Of a stretch of 64,000 nucleotides of DNA, positions 43,927 through 51,989 are shown in pieces. Each line of letters opens with the position of its first letter. Position 1 is the first letter of the stretch. The notes below the pieces were generated by a model. The model saw nothing but the letters and a program-made list of their open reading frames with translations, was not told the DNA's origin and ran no database searches. The stretch comes from Candidatus Methanoperedens sp. BLZ2 (GTDB taxonomy: Archaea; Halobacteriota; Methanosarcinia; Methanosarcinales; Methanoperedenaceae). A program made the translations under genes and the position numbers. The DNA lies in NCBI RefSeq assembly GCF_002487355.1, contig NZ_NTMG01000023.1:28816-92815 (forward strand), given 5' to 3'.

Positions 43927-44952
43927 ATGTGGGTTAAGCCCAACCCGGATTTTAGCCCTGAAAAACCCCTGTTCCTTTGCATACTTGCAAATACGGAAAC
44001 GGCTAAAATCCCCAATATATCTGCAGCAGGAAAATCCCCGGAACTCACTGATTTTACTCCTGCCGCAGATGCAGAACTTGTGGAGACGGGAAATGCCATA
44101 AGCATTAATGAACCGGCAATGACGCCATCAGGCGCCCCCTCTCCCGCAGTCCTGACAAGGGCATCAATGCTGCTAACCGGGGTCCCCCATATTTTTATTA
44201 ACTCCGGGCTTCGCGTCCGTCCAATGATCCCCACCATAGACCTGAATGCCAGTCCTGGCGGTGATATCCGAAAAGGTCATGCAGTTGTTGATGCGCTTGA
44301 CATTTACAACAAATCAAAGGCACTTGGCGAAAAACTCGGACAACTTTCGGATTTTGTGATTATAGGTGAGAGCGTGCCCGGCGGGACAACTACTGCAATG
44401 GGTGTGCTCAGGGCTCTTGGATATGACGGTAAGGTCTCATCGAGCTTTCCGAAAAATCCACTGCAAATAAAGAATAAAGTGGTAGAAGAAGCAATGAAAA
44501 ATTCAGGAATATCTTTTGGAAGCTTAAGGAACAGCCCGCTTAATGCAGTTGAAAGTCTTGGAGACCCGATGATGGCAGCAGCGGCAGGACTTGTTGACGG
44601 GCTCAATAAAAAGACTGTCCTTGCTGGCGGAACCCAGATGGTATCTGTCCTTAGCGTCATTAAACATCTTGGCCTTGTGCGTGATGTTTCCATTGCAACT
44701 ACGCAATATGTTGCTGACGATAAAAGCGCTAATTTCAGGGGAATGACTGAAATCCTGGGCTACGAATCTTTTGCTGCTGATCCGGGTTTTGGAAAGTCAA
44801 GGAGAAAAGGGCTTCGTATGTATGAAGATGGGGATGTGAAGGAAGGAGTAGGCGCAGGCGGTGCCATGTTAGCAGCAGCAATGATGGGTTTTTCCCGGAA
44901 GGAATTCAGGGAAAAAACAGAAGAGGTATGCGATAATATTTTTGGAATTTGA
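43927..44952 (+). CDS. cobT: CobT-like nicotinate-nucleotide phosphoribosyltransferase
   Basis: The 341-aa protein is the archaeal CobT form, which activates the lower-ligand base for cobamide assembly. Corrinoids are needed for methyl transfer in methanogens and ANME archaea. Visible motifs are 'SPGGDIRKGHAV', 'FVIIGESVPGGTTTAMGVLRALG', 'VSSSFPKNP', 'GDPMMAAAAGLV' and 'VLAGGTQMVSVL', all typical. SD 'AGGAG' precedes the ATG, and the gene is probably co-transcribed with dnaG. Confidence 0.92.
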   Translation: MWVKPNPDFSPEKPLFLCILANTETAKIPNISAAGKSPELTDFTPAADAELVETGNAISINEPAMTPSGAPSPAVLTRASMLLTGVPHIFINSGLRVRPMIPTIDLNASPGGDIRKGHAVVDALDIYNKSKALGEKLGQLSDFVIIGESVPGGTTTAMGVLRALGYDGKVSSSFPKNPLQIKNKVVEEAMKNSGISFGSLRNSPLNAVESLGDPMMAAAAGLVDGLNKKTVLAGGTQMVSVLSVIKHLGLVRDVSIATTQYVADDKSANFRGMTEILGYESFAADPGFGKSRRKGLRMYEDGDVKEGVGAGGAMLAAAMMGFSRKEFREKTEEVCDNIFGI

Positions 44953-44986
44953 AGTTATAGTATAATATATAATTATACATAAATAT

Positions 44987-45358
44987 TTATTTCATTATTT
45001 CCTTATCAATATTAGCTGCTATTTTCTTCATTTTATTATACCAGTCATCGATGTTTCCTTCTACCATCTCTTTTAGCTTTGCAGGTTCAAGCGCTTTATA
45101 TTCATAGTAATACCCGCCTTCGGTTATGGTTTTTGTCTCGCGGTGAACAAGACCGCTTGTCATCAGGTTCTGTAAAGACCTGTAAGCAGTGCTTCTCTCA
45201 CGGGTAAGGATCTCACCCAGGCTTTCAGCCGTCATTGGCCCCTTTATTACAAGTACTTTGTAGGCATCTATATCGATGGTTTTAAGACCGAGGATACACT
45301 TTGCGATATCGTCACATTTGAAATTTCCCCGGATCATTTCCGGAATTGATCTTGGCAT
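44987..45358 (-). CDS. TrmB-like HTH transcriptional regulator
   Basis: From the ATG at 45358 the 123-aa protein is a winged-helix regulator: 'DIDAYKVLVIKGPMTAESLGEILTRERSTAYRSLQNLMTSGLVHRET', then a beta wing 'TEGGYYYEYKAL' and a helical tail. It resembles the DNA-binding half of TrmB/ArsR-like archaeal regulators. The longer frame from 45523 has no SD and crosses the divergent ferredoxin gene. It is divergent from the ferredoxin, sharing an ~70-bp promoter space, so it may control it. Confidence 0.8.
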   Translation of the reverse strand: MPRSIPEMIRGNFKCDDIAKCILGLKTIDIDAYKVLVIKGPMTAESLGEILTRERSTAYRSLQNLMTSGLVHRETKTITEGGYYYEYKALEPAKLKEMVEGNIDDWYNKMKKIAANIDKEIMK

Positions 45359-45425
45359 AATAATCCTGTGTTTTGCACAATTAGTACAAAACCTATCTAT
45401 ACCTTTAAGTTTAAATAGATTATGA
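45359..45425. promoter_or_regulatory. Divergent promoter region (regulator/ferredoxin)
   Basis: The 67-bp gap contains 'TATACC' and 'TTTAAGTTTAAATAG' (about 45390-45418), readable as TATA elements in both directions. The ferredoxin message is probably leaderless or nearly so. Confidence 0.4.
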
Positions 45426-45608
45426 ATGAAAACCGCAGATTTTATTATTGTTCTCGGATGTAAGAAATGCGGGAAGTGCGATGGTATTTGCGAAACCGGG
45501 GCTTTGACGCATGTGGATGGCATTGCCAGTGTGGATCATGAAAAATGCAATTTGTGCATGCGCTGCATTAAGGTATGCCCGAATAAAGCACTTGTGTATC
45601 TTGATTGA
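45426..45608 (+). CDS. 2[4Fe-4S] ferredoxin
   Basis: The 60-aa protein holds two cluster motifs, 'CKKCGKCDGICETGAL' and 'CNLCMRCIKVCPNKAL', with the CxxCxxCxxxC(P) spacing of clostridial-type ferredoxins; the first set has Glu instead of Pro after the fourth cysteine. It would carry low-potential electrons, for example to HdrA or the glutamate synthase. It is encoded divergently from a TrmB-like regulator. Confidence 0.92.
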   Translation: MKTADFIIVLGCKKCGKCDGICETGALTHVDGIASVDHEKCNLCMRCIKVCPNKALVYLD

Positions 45609-45691
45609 ATGTAATATATTAAAGCCATCACAATAATTATATATTACCCTAATTGCAATATAAGATTGCGCTAAAAGCGTGAGGTGAATAT

Positions 45692-46192
45692 ATGGAACTA
45701 GTAAACGCAGTCGTAGGGATTATACAATTAGTTATTGCAATTATACTTGCAGTCGCTGCATTGTATATTGGTTTTTCCGTATTAGGAAAGATAACTAAAG
45801 GGATTGATGAAGAAAAGGAAATCGCCAAAGGTAATACTGCGGTAGGAATCCTTGTAGCATCGGTATTTATTGCGATAGGTATTGTAGTTCAATCAGGAGT
45901 TGCAGGTATCTCAGTGGGAATTTCACAGGCTATTAATGCTGGTCTTATGTCCTCTTTGGGCATAACAATAATCGTTGTCAGCATTGTTCAATTAATACTT
46001 GGCATAGTGCTTGCAATTGTAGCAATATATCTTGCATTGAATATTCTCGATAAACTGACCAAAGGGATCGATGAATTCGCAGAACTCAAGAAAGGAAATG
46101 TAGCAGTAGCCCTTGAAATGGCAGGTGTAATAATCACAGTTGCGATTATCATCCAGTCAGGAGTAATGGGTATTACAGCCGCATTGATCTGA
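45692..46192 (+). CDS. Duplicated DUF350-type membrane protein
   Basis: The 166-aa protein is two copies of the same ~80-residue unit. Each has two hydrophobic helices around a 'GKITKGIDEEKEIAKGN' / 'DKLTKGIDEFAELKKGN' loop and a closing 'GIVVQSGVAGI' / 'IIQSGVMGI'. This is the DUF350 pattern of small membrane proteins. Four helices would span the membrane. The function is unknown. It has SD 'GAGGTG' and TATA-like 'AATTATATATTAC' about 45 bp upstream. Confidence 0.83.
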   Translation: MELVNAVVGIIQLVIAIILAVAALYIGFSVLGKITKGIDEEKEIAKGNTAVGILVASVFIAIGIVVQSGVAGISVGISQAINAGLMSSLGITIIVVSIVQLILGIVLAIVAIYLALNILDKLTKGIDEFAELKKGNVAVALEMAGVIITVAIIIQSGVMGITAALI

Positions 46193-46242
46193 AGATCATT
46201 CCTTTTTTAATTTTTCATTTTTCTGAAATCATCATCAAGCAT

Positions 46243-46398
46243 CTATTGTCTCCAGTCGCCCCGTTCGCTGAAGTCTCCTTCCTCTGTTTTAAAAGAACCA
46301 ACCATTTTGAACAACGAATCGCTCTTTAAATCGTTCTCATGTCTTCCGAGATATTCTTTGATGTTAATATTTGTCTGAATGTGCTTATTTGCAGTCAT
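46243..46398 (-). CDS. Small VapB-like protein, no toxin partner
   Basis: From the ATG at 46398 the 51-aa product ends in 'DSLFKMVGSFKTEEGDFSERGDWRQ', resembling the toxin-binding tail of archaeal VapB antitoxins ('DPLFKLVG...DLSERHDxYLY'). It follows hepT by 4 bp and is not followed by any PIN gene. It is either an orphan antitoxin or the remnant of a VapBC module. A longer TTG start at 46425 overlaps hepT. Confidence 0.45.
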   Translation of the reverse strand: MTANKHIQTNINIKEYLGRHENDLKSDSLFKMVGSFKTEEGDFSERGDWRQ

Positions 46399-46402
46399 AT
46401 AA

Positions 46403-46828
46403 TTATGAAGCACCTTTTTTCTCAAGATAAATTGCTATGAACCTTGCGAATGTATCAAAATCCTTTAGATTTTCGGTCAGATTGAGATATATCTCATCAA
46501 TATCGATTTTCGCATACAGGTGGACAAGAACATTTCTAAGGCCTGCTGCATTCGAGAATTTTTGTGCAAAATCTTCAGGCATTATTCCGGCACGTCCCAG
46601 TGTAAGTATGACTTCCCTGTAACTGTCAGGTCTTTTCAGGTTCTCATAAGATATTATCATCTCTGCGATATCAATAGAACATTCCAGACTCAGCTCAAGA
46701 TATCTTTCCAGTGCTCCGCGAATTGTAAAATCATTTTTTATTTCTTCAACACTATATTTTTTATAACTTCGAAGGTTTTTGACATATTCTGACAAGAGTT
46801 CAAGCTTTGATACGATTTCGTCCTTCAT
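46403..46828 (-). CDS. hepT: HepT-like HEPN ribonuclease toxin
   Basis: The 141-aa helical protein contains the HepT motif 'GLRNVLVHLYAKID' (R-x4-H-x-Y), the catalytic set of HEPN RNases. HepT cleaves RNA and is silenced when its MNT partner AMPylates the tyrosine. It overlaps the upstream mntA gene by 4 bp. Length is normal. Confidence 0.88.
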   Translation of the reverse strand: MKDEIVSKLELLSEYVKNLRSYKKYSVEEIKNDFTIRGALERYLELSLECSIDIAEMIISYENLKRPDSYREVILTLGRAGIMPEDFAQKFSNAAGLRNVLVHLYAKIDIDEIYLNLTENLKDFDTFARFIAIYLEKKGAS

Positions 46829-47247
46829 ACAAGTCCCCTCGAAGCGATAGATTTCAAAACCAGTGTGTTATGCCGCTCTATATGGAATTTTTGATCCAAA
46901 TACCTGGAAAGGATCATAGTCTCAAATTCTATTCTTTTATTTTCATCTAAAGATTTTAAGATTTTTCCCTGTTTGATAATGTTGTAATTCAATAAAACCG
47001 AACTTTTTTCCATATCTATTATATCGATTTTATTAATTTTGCAGGCTGCTGCAAGTTCTCCAGTGAGTTTTAATCTATGTTCATATTTTCGATGCGAATC
47101 TATTTCAGAAGCATACAAAACACCAACATCTAAATCACTTAATGAATTCATATCCCCTCTTGCATATGATCCAAATAAATAAGAAAGAATAATATAATCT
47201 TCTTTTTTCAATATATTACTAACTATTTTTTCATAATCTAATGACAT
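46825..47247 (-). CDS. mntA: MntA-like nucleotidyltransferase antitoxin
   Basis: The 140-aa minimal nucleotidyltransferase shows 'YLFGSYARGDMNSLSDLDVGVL' (GSxxxG and D-x-D) and a later 'KIDIIDMEKSS' strand. It is the usual AMPylating antitoxin of HepT, here encoded first with a 4-bp overlap. It has a C-terminal helical extension ending 'HNTLVLKSIASRGLV'. Confidence 0.88.
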   Translation of the reverse strand: MSLDYEKIVSNILKKEDYIILSYLFGSYARGDMNSLSDLDVGVLYASEIDSHRKYEHRLKLTGELAAACKINKIDIIDMEKSSVLLNYNIIKQGKILKSLDENKRIEFETMILSRYLDQKFHIERHNTLVLKSIASRGLV

Positions 47248-47319
47248 TAATAAATATCATGTGTTAATAGGTTATTAACTTTCTTAAACGGAATATTATT
47301 TTTTTATCGCTTTCGGTAA

Positions 47320-47703
47320 TCATTTCTTGGAATATTCCTCGACAGATTCAATAAATTCCTTTGCCTGTTCTATAAGAGTGTGAGCTTTATCTTTACTTAT
47401 TGAGCTTGGGCTCCCATAATCACCCAATTGTCTCAAGTCAAAAGCAGATACCAGATAATCGCGCATTTTCTGAGGGAATATTTGTGTTTTAATGAATTCC
47501 TTTCCAAAAGCAGCGATCACTGCCGAGTGTTTTGAGAATGATAGATTTTTAGAAAGTAATACCGCTTCAGTGGCATAAAACATAGCATAGTAAGACCTGC
47601 TTGCTGAAAAATCATAAAATTCACCATCAAATAGCATTTCAGCGGCCTTAACGCTCTCTTTTGCTTTTATGAGAAGTTCAAGTATATCAATTTCTGTTTT
47701 CAA
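47320..47703 (-). CDS. HEPN-domain protein (second module)
   Basis: The 127-aa HEPN protein has 'SASRSYYAMFYATEAVLL' and 'FDLRQLGDYG', the pattern of the nucleotidyltransferase-associated HEPN group. That group has R-x3-DY instead of the RNase R-x4-H, so RNase activity is doubtful. It begins at a TTG overlapping the stop of the upstream nucleotidyltransferase. It is a distinct subtype from hepT at 46403. Confidence 0.82.
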   Translation of the reverse strand: MKTEIDILELLIKAKESVKAAEMLFDGEFYDFSASRSYYAMFYATEAVLLSKNLSFSKHSAVIAAFGKEFIKTQIFPQKMRDYLVSAFDLRQLGDYGSPSSISKDKAHTLIEQAKEFIESVEEYSKK

Positions 47704-48029
47704 ATTGAAATACCTTCTTTTTTGGCATTAAGAATGATTGGCAATCTTCTTTTATTAAATTGCTTTAGATCGAAAGGGATTATGGATATTAGGGTATCAT
47801 AGGCGAGATCAAGCTGATGAATTTCTTTAGAACACATTGTTAATTCGTCTATCGGGTTTTGCATATCCTCCAGAAGAACAATAAGATCAATATCAGAGCC
47901 TTCAACTGCATCTCCACGAGCATAAGAGCCGTATAAGATGATGCCTTTTAGTCTTTTTCCGTAGATTTTTTGAAGTGTAGCTTTTGCCTTCTCCAAAATC
48001 TCTTTAATGTCTTTAATGGTTCTCTTCAT
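47700..48029 (-). CDS. Minimal nucleotidyltransferase (second module)
   Basis: From the ATG at 48029 (SD 'GGAGTGG') the 109-aa protein has 'GIILYGSYARGDAVEGSDIDLIVLL', a canonical GSxARG and D-x-D MNT core, and a C-terminal 'IPFDLKQFNKRRLPIILNAKKEG'. It pairs with the HEPN protein downstream (4-bp overlap). The ATG at 48050 gives a 7-residue longer form without SD. Confidence 0.84.
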   Translation of the reverse strand: MKRTIKDIKEILEKAKATLQKIYGKRLKGIILYGSYARGDAVEGSDIDLIVLLEDMQNPIDELTMCSKEIHQLDLAYDTLISIIPFDLKQFNKRRLPIILNAKKEGISI

Positions 48030-48262
48030 GTTATTTCCACTCCATTGCATTATGTTGAAGTTGTACAGAGGTATATTTATCCTTCAATTTTGTCAAACCA
48101 CCTTACCAATCAAATTTGAATCCTTTTTTCGTTTTCTTTTTCCTGCTATCTTTCAAGCTAACTTTCATAATTATTCAATGCCGTTTTAGAGTATTAATAA
48201 TTTCGGATACCATCTGTAGAATTTGAAATACTAAAATCATGTATTGGAAGTCAAAAAACCAA

Positions 48263-48976
48263 CTACAAACACATCATTTGATTGAAATTATGATCCAAAT
48301 TTGGATATTTAATTTTATAATAATTTAATTTTGATTCAAGCTGACTTTTTACATCTTTATTTTTCGTTAAAAAGAAAAATATAATTTCATTGTCGGAAAT
48401 TTGTAACGGAAAATCCTTTGTTTTATTTTTCAAGTCCTTAGCTCGCCTACACCGATATTCAACGTGGGATTCTCTGGGAAAATGTTGATATATCATTAAT
48501 ATAGAATTTGCATCCATCTTATTATAAAGTTCTTCAACTTCACCATAAAGAAGATGTTTTTCTTTAGAAGCCTTGACTTCTAATCCAATATCAGGATCTA
48601 AAAAAATTAAACAGTGTGAAAAAAAGGGTAATTTTTCTTTTAATAGTTTTTCAAAATAGTTCTTTCTTCCACTTTTAACAAATGATTCATTATGTATGTA
48701 TATTTCCATTCCTTTTGATTTGAAATAAAACTCAATCTCAGCGACGTTTCTTCGATTATTCTGTATGCAATTTGTTAAGTAACATTTTAATTCTTCATTT
48801 TTAGTTCCTGCCTTTGCTTTAGAATAATCGATTTTATTCCCATCTAATTTCCCATCGTTTTTAGTTAACATTGGGATAAACAATACACGTTCAGTTAATG
48901 CATTTTCTTTGCAGATTCGTAAAATCAAGTCATACTTAAACAAATCCCTAATGTCCCCAAAATATTGATTTTTCAT
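48263..48976 (-). CDS. Conserved protein of unknown function ('NQYFGD' family)
   Basis: The 237-aa protein opens 'MKNQYFGDIRDLFKYDLILR', an opening I recognise from a widespread uncharacterised family in bacteria and archaea. It also has 'HCLIFLDPDIGLEVK' and 'NSILMIYQHFPRE', suggesting a Rossmann-like fold with an acidic pocket. No SAM or nucleotide motif is clear. It overlaps the end of ppsA by 4 bp (ATGA), so it is co-translated. Its base composition is much more AT-rich than ppsA, suggesting later acquisition. Confidence 0.65.
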   Translation of the reverse strand: MKNQYFGDIRDLFKYDLILRICKENALTERVLFIPMLTKNDGKLDGNKIDYSKAKAGTKNEELKCYLTNCIQNNRRNVAEIEFYFKSKGMEIYIHNESFVKSGRKNYFEKLLKEKLPFFSHCLIFLDPDIGLEVKASKEKHLLYGEVEELYNKMDANSILMIYQHFPRESHVEYRCRRAKDLKNKTKDFPLQISDNEIIFFFLTKNKDVKSQLESKLNYYKIKYPNLDHNFNQMMCL

Positions 48977-51255
48977 GAATTTTTCTTTTCCCTCGCCCCC
49001 TTCAGCAGCAACTGCATCTCCGTTCTCGCAACCATATCCCGCACAGTCTCAACCGCATCAATGTTCGCGGAAATGCTCGTGATACCAAGCTCAACAAGCC
49101 TCTTTGCAACCCTGGGGTTGCTCCCGGCCTGTCCGCAGATGCTTGTCTTCACGCCTGCCTTATTGCACTCGATGATGACATGCTCTATAAGTTTCATAAT
49201 GGCAGGATGCAGTTCATTATATAAGTGCGCCACATGCTCGTTATTCCTGTCAACCGCAAGCGTGTACTGCGTCAGGTCGTTGGTGCCAAAGCTCACAAAG
49301 TTTAGCCCCTCGGCGAGGAACTGATCGATAATCAGCGCAGCCGCAGGGATCTCAACCATTATTCCGATATCTATCTTGTCAATGTCAAGCCCGTTATTCC
49401 GCATGAACTCTTTTGCCCTTCGCAACTCGGATGGATGCTGTACAAGTGGTATCATTATACCCATATTATTGTAACCACGCTTTATCAATTCCTTGAATGC
49501 CCTTACCTCAAGCTCAAAGTGTTCCGTGTCTATCAGGTCACGCCTGATACCGCGGTATCCAAGCATCGGATTTGGCTCAATTGGTTCACCCTCGCCTCCT
49601 TCCATAGCCCTGAACTCATCAGTGGGCGCATCAAGTGTTCTTACCCATACCGGTTTTGGATAGAAGGCATCAACGACTGTCTGGATTCTCGAAACAAGCT
49701 CCTCAACATACTCATCTGCCTTTCCTTCCTTTATGTACTGCTTGGGATGCTTGGGAAGACCAAGGATCATGTGCTCGATCCGCAAAAGTCCCACGCCATC
49801 TGCCTGGGTCTCAACAGCCCGCGCCGTAGCTTCAGGGATTGAAACATTAACCTTCACTTCAGTTGCAGTTACTGGTTTTGATTTTGCAAATGATATAACT
49901 GATTTTTCCTTTTGTGCAGCTTCAGGGACTGCAATTTCTTTCTTACCTTCAAATACGAGTCCCTTTTCCCCGTCCACGGTTATTTTCATACCATCTGTTA
50001 AAATTTCAGTTGCCTTTCTCGTTCCTACAACAGCCGGACAGCCCAGTTCCCGCGATACGATAGCTGCATGGCATGTAAGACCGCCTTCATCCGTAACTAT
50101 AGCCGCTGCTCTCTTCATCGCAGGAACCATGTCCGGCGTGGTCATGACAGCCACAAGAATGTCACCGTCCTTGACTTTGCCAAGTTCGCTTGAATCCACG
50201 ATCAGCTTTGCCTGGCCATATGCAATACCAGGGGATGCGCCAAGACCCTCAAGAATAGCAGTAGTTGCGGCTTTTTCCTTTGGTTCTTTCTTCTTGATCG
50301 TGGTGATCGGTCTTGATTGGAGAATAAAAATCTCTTTGTTCTTTATTGCCCATTCAATATCCTGGGGTATTCCATACAGGTCTTCCAGCAATTCCCCGAA
50401 TTCAACAAGTTTTAAAATTTCATCATCATCAAGAACCTTTGCATTTTTCTTGTCGGATGGCACAGGAAGATCAATGGTTTTCCCTGTTTTGGGGTCCTTT
50501 GTATGCATGATATTCTTGGTAGCGACCTTTCGTTCTTTTATTGTTTTTGAATTCCGGTCTACCATATAATAGTCCGGGGAAACCGAACCTGATACTACAG
50601 TCTCGCCCAGTCCCCATGCGCCTTCAATGATGGTCAGGGGCTCTCCGGATGAAGGATGCGACGAGAACATCACACCTGCTTTTTCAGCATCCACCATCAT
50701 CTGGACAACTGCACACAGATTTACTTTCCGGTGGTCAAAACCCTGCTTAACACGGTAATAGATAGCACGCGCCCCATAAAGAGATGCCCAGCATTTCTTT
50801 ACTGCATCAATAATGTTTTGTTCTCCCCTCATATTAAGAAAAGTATCCTGCTGTCCGGCAAAACTTGCATCCGGAAGATCTTCGGCTGTCGCGCTTGAGC
50901 GGACCGCTACAAAAACCTCCTCGTTTTCTTTCTTGCACATTTCCCGATATTTTGACCGGATGCTGTTTTCTATATCCAGTGGCATTTTAGCATCCATTAT
51001 GATCTTTTTAGCTTTTTTCTCAGCATTCCTCAAGATATCCGCATTATCGACATCAACTTCAAGGGAACCGAAAAGCTCATCATTTATCCCGGTTTCATCA
51101 ATAAATCTCCGAAAAGCCTGCGCTGTCACAGCAAAACCTGTAGGGACAGGCAGTTCAGCCCGCAGCATCTCACCGAGGCTTGCACCTTTTCCGCCAACGA
51201 TCGCAATATCTTCTTTTCCGACTTCTTCAAGCCAGACAACCGAATCTTCTGTCAT
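48973..51255 (-). CDS. ppsA: Phosphoenolpyruvate synthase
   Basis: PpsA converts pyruvate and ATP to PEP, AMP and phosphate, the entry to gluconeogenesis. The 760-aa protein has the N-terminal ATP-grasp domain ('GGKGASLGEML', 'VRSSATAEDLPDASFAGQQDT'), the swivelling phosphohistidine 'DEGGLTCHAAIVSRELGCPAVVG' (about 395-417) and the PEP-binding barrel with 'GFVSFGTNDLTQYTL'-like and 'TSICGQAGSNPRVAKRL' (Cys near 720). Length is typical. It lies 4 bp behind an HTH regulator gene, with SD 'AAGGAGAT'. Confidence 0.96.
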   Translation of the reverse strand: MTEDSVVWLEEVGKEDIAIVGGKGASLGEMLRAELPVPTGFAVTAQAFRRFIDETGINDELFGSLEVDVDNADILRNAEKKAKKIIMDAKMPLDIENSIRSKYREMCKKENEEVFVAVRSSATAEDLPDASFAGQQDTFLNMRGEQNIIDAVKKCWASLYGARAIYYRVKQGFDHRKVNLCAVVQMMVDAEKAGVMFSSHPSSGEPLTIIEGAWGLGETVVSGSVSPDYYMVDRNSKTIKERKVATKNIMHTKDPKTGKTIDLPVPSDKKNAKVLDDDEILKLVEFGELLEDLYGIPQDIEWAIKNKEIFILQSRPITTIKKKEPKEKAATTAILEGLGASPGIAYGQAKLIVDSSELGKVKDGDILVAVMTTPDMVPAMKRAAAIVTDEGGLTCHAAIVSRELGCPAVVGTRKATEILTDGMKITVDGEKGLVFEGKKEIAVPEAAQKEKSVISFAKSKPVTATEVKVNVSIPEATARAVETQADGVGLLRIEHMILGLPKHPKQYIKEGKADEYVEELVSRIQTVVDAFYPKPVWVRTLDAPTDEFRAMEGGEGEPIEPNPMLGYRGIRRDLIDTEHFELEVRAFKELIKRGYNNMGIMIPLVQHPSELRRAKEFMRNNGLDIDKIDIGIMVEIPAAALIIDQFLAEGLNFVSFGTNDLTQYTLAVDRNNEHVAHLYNELHPAIMKLIEHVIIECNKAGVKTSICGQAGSNPRVAKRLVELGITSISANIDAVETVRDMVARTEMQLLLKGAREKKNS

Positions 51256-51259
51256 ATTT

Positions 51260-51682
51260 TTATCTCCTTAGTGATTTTTGGATCTTCACGAGTTTTTTAT
51301 CATAACTTTCTACAGCCACTTTGAGCATGAATTCGAGTTTCTCCCTGTCAAACCCCAGTTCTTTTGCGAGATTTTCAAGGAAATAGATATCGATTTCCTT
51401 ATGCTGCGCCCTCTCCACCCGGATTGCTTCGATCAGCGCCATGGCATTAACGAATTTTTTCGCAAAATCAAATGTCGGGGTTACACTTCCATTCTCTATC
51501 CGCGATATAGATTCACGGCGCAGCTCCATCAGCTCCCCAAATTCTTCCTGCGACATGCCATATCTCTTCCTGTACTCACAGATTACTTCCCCGGTATCCG
51601 GGGTTAAAAATAACGCTCCGGCTATTTCTTTTTGAAATGATACAAGCCAATCGGGGGTATATAACAAGGGTTTTGATCTCAA
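51260..51682 (-). CDS. XRE-type HTH regulator upstream of ppsA
   Basis: The 140-aa protein has a Cro/C1-type HTH ('YRKRYGMSQEEFGELMELRRESISRIENG', about 37-65) and a helical C-terminus. It starts at a TTG at 51682, supported by an 'AGGAG' SD. Being 4 bp before ppsA, it likely regulates its own operon, perhaps sensing carbon or energy state. Confidence 0.82.
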   Translation of the reverse strand: MRSKPLLYTPDWLVSFQKEIAGALFLTPDTGEVICEYRKRYGMSQEEFGELMELRRESISRIENGSVTPTFDFAKKFVNAMALIEAIRVERAQHKEIDIYFLENLAKELGFDREKLEFMLKVAVESYDKKLVKIQKSLRR

Positions 51683-51989
51683 TATAATACAATCTCCTAA
51701 ATTGGTGTTAACTGAAATGTCACATTAAATTCAGGCATTAATCTGACCGGCTAATATTAATACTTTTCCAGATAAGATCATAAAATAAAATGATGTACTA
51801 TGTCACGTCGTATTTTATTTTAATGGGTTTGATTATATGTATCCTGATGCCACGAGCAAAAATCTAAATGATCATAATTGTTAGCATTATTATTTAAATT
51901 TTTTAATACAGATATATTTATATAGTATGTTTTTCAAACATAATACGTCCACTATCAATAATTAAGATTTTCGTGGATGGGGTAAGGAT
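51683..51989 (+). promoter_or_regulatory. Upstream region and promoter of multicopper oxidase 1
   Basis: The gap holds no gene. 'ATTTAAATTTTTTAATA' (about 51892-51908) followed by 'GATATATTTATATAGTATG' (about 51910-51928) is nearly repeated before the second oxidase (57336-57372), so a shared promoter/activator element is likely. A GGGGTAAGG-like SD precedes the ATG. Confidence 0.5.
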
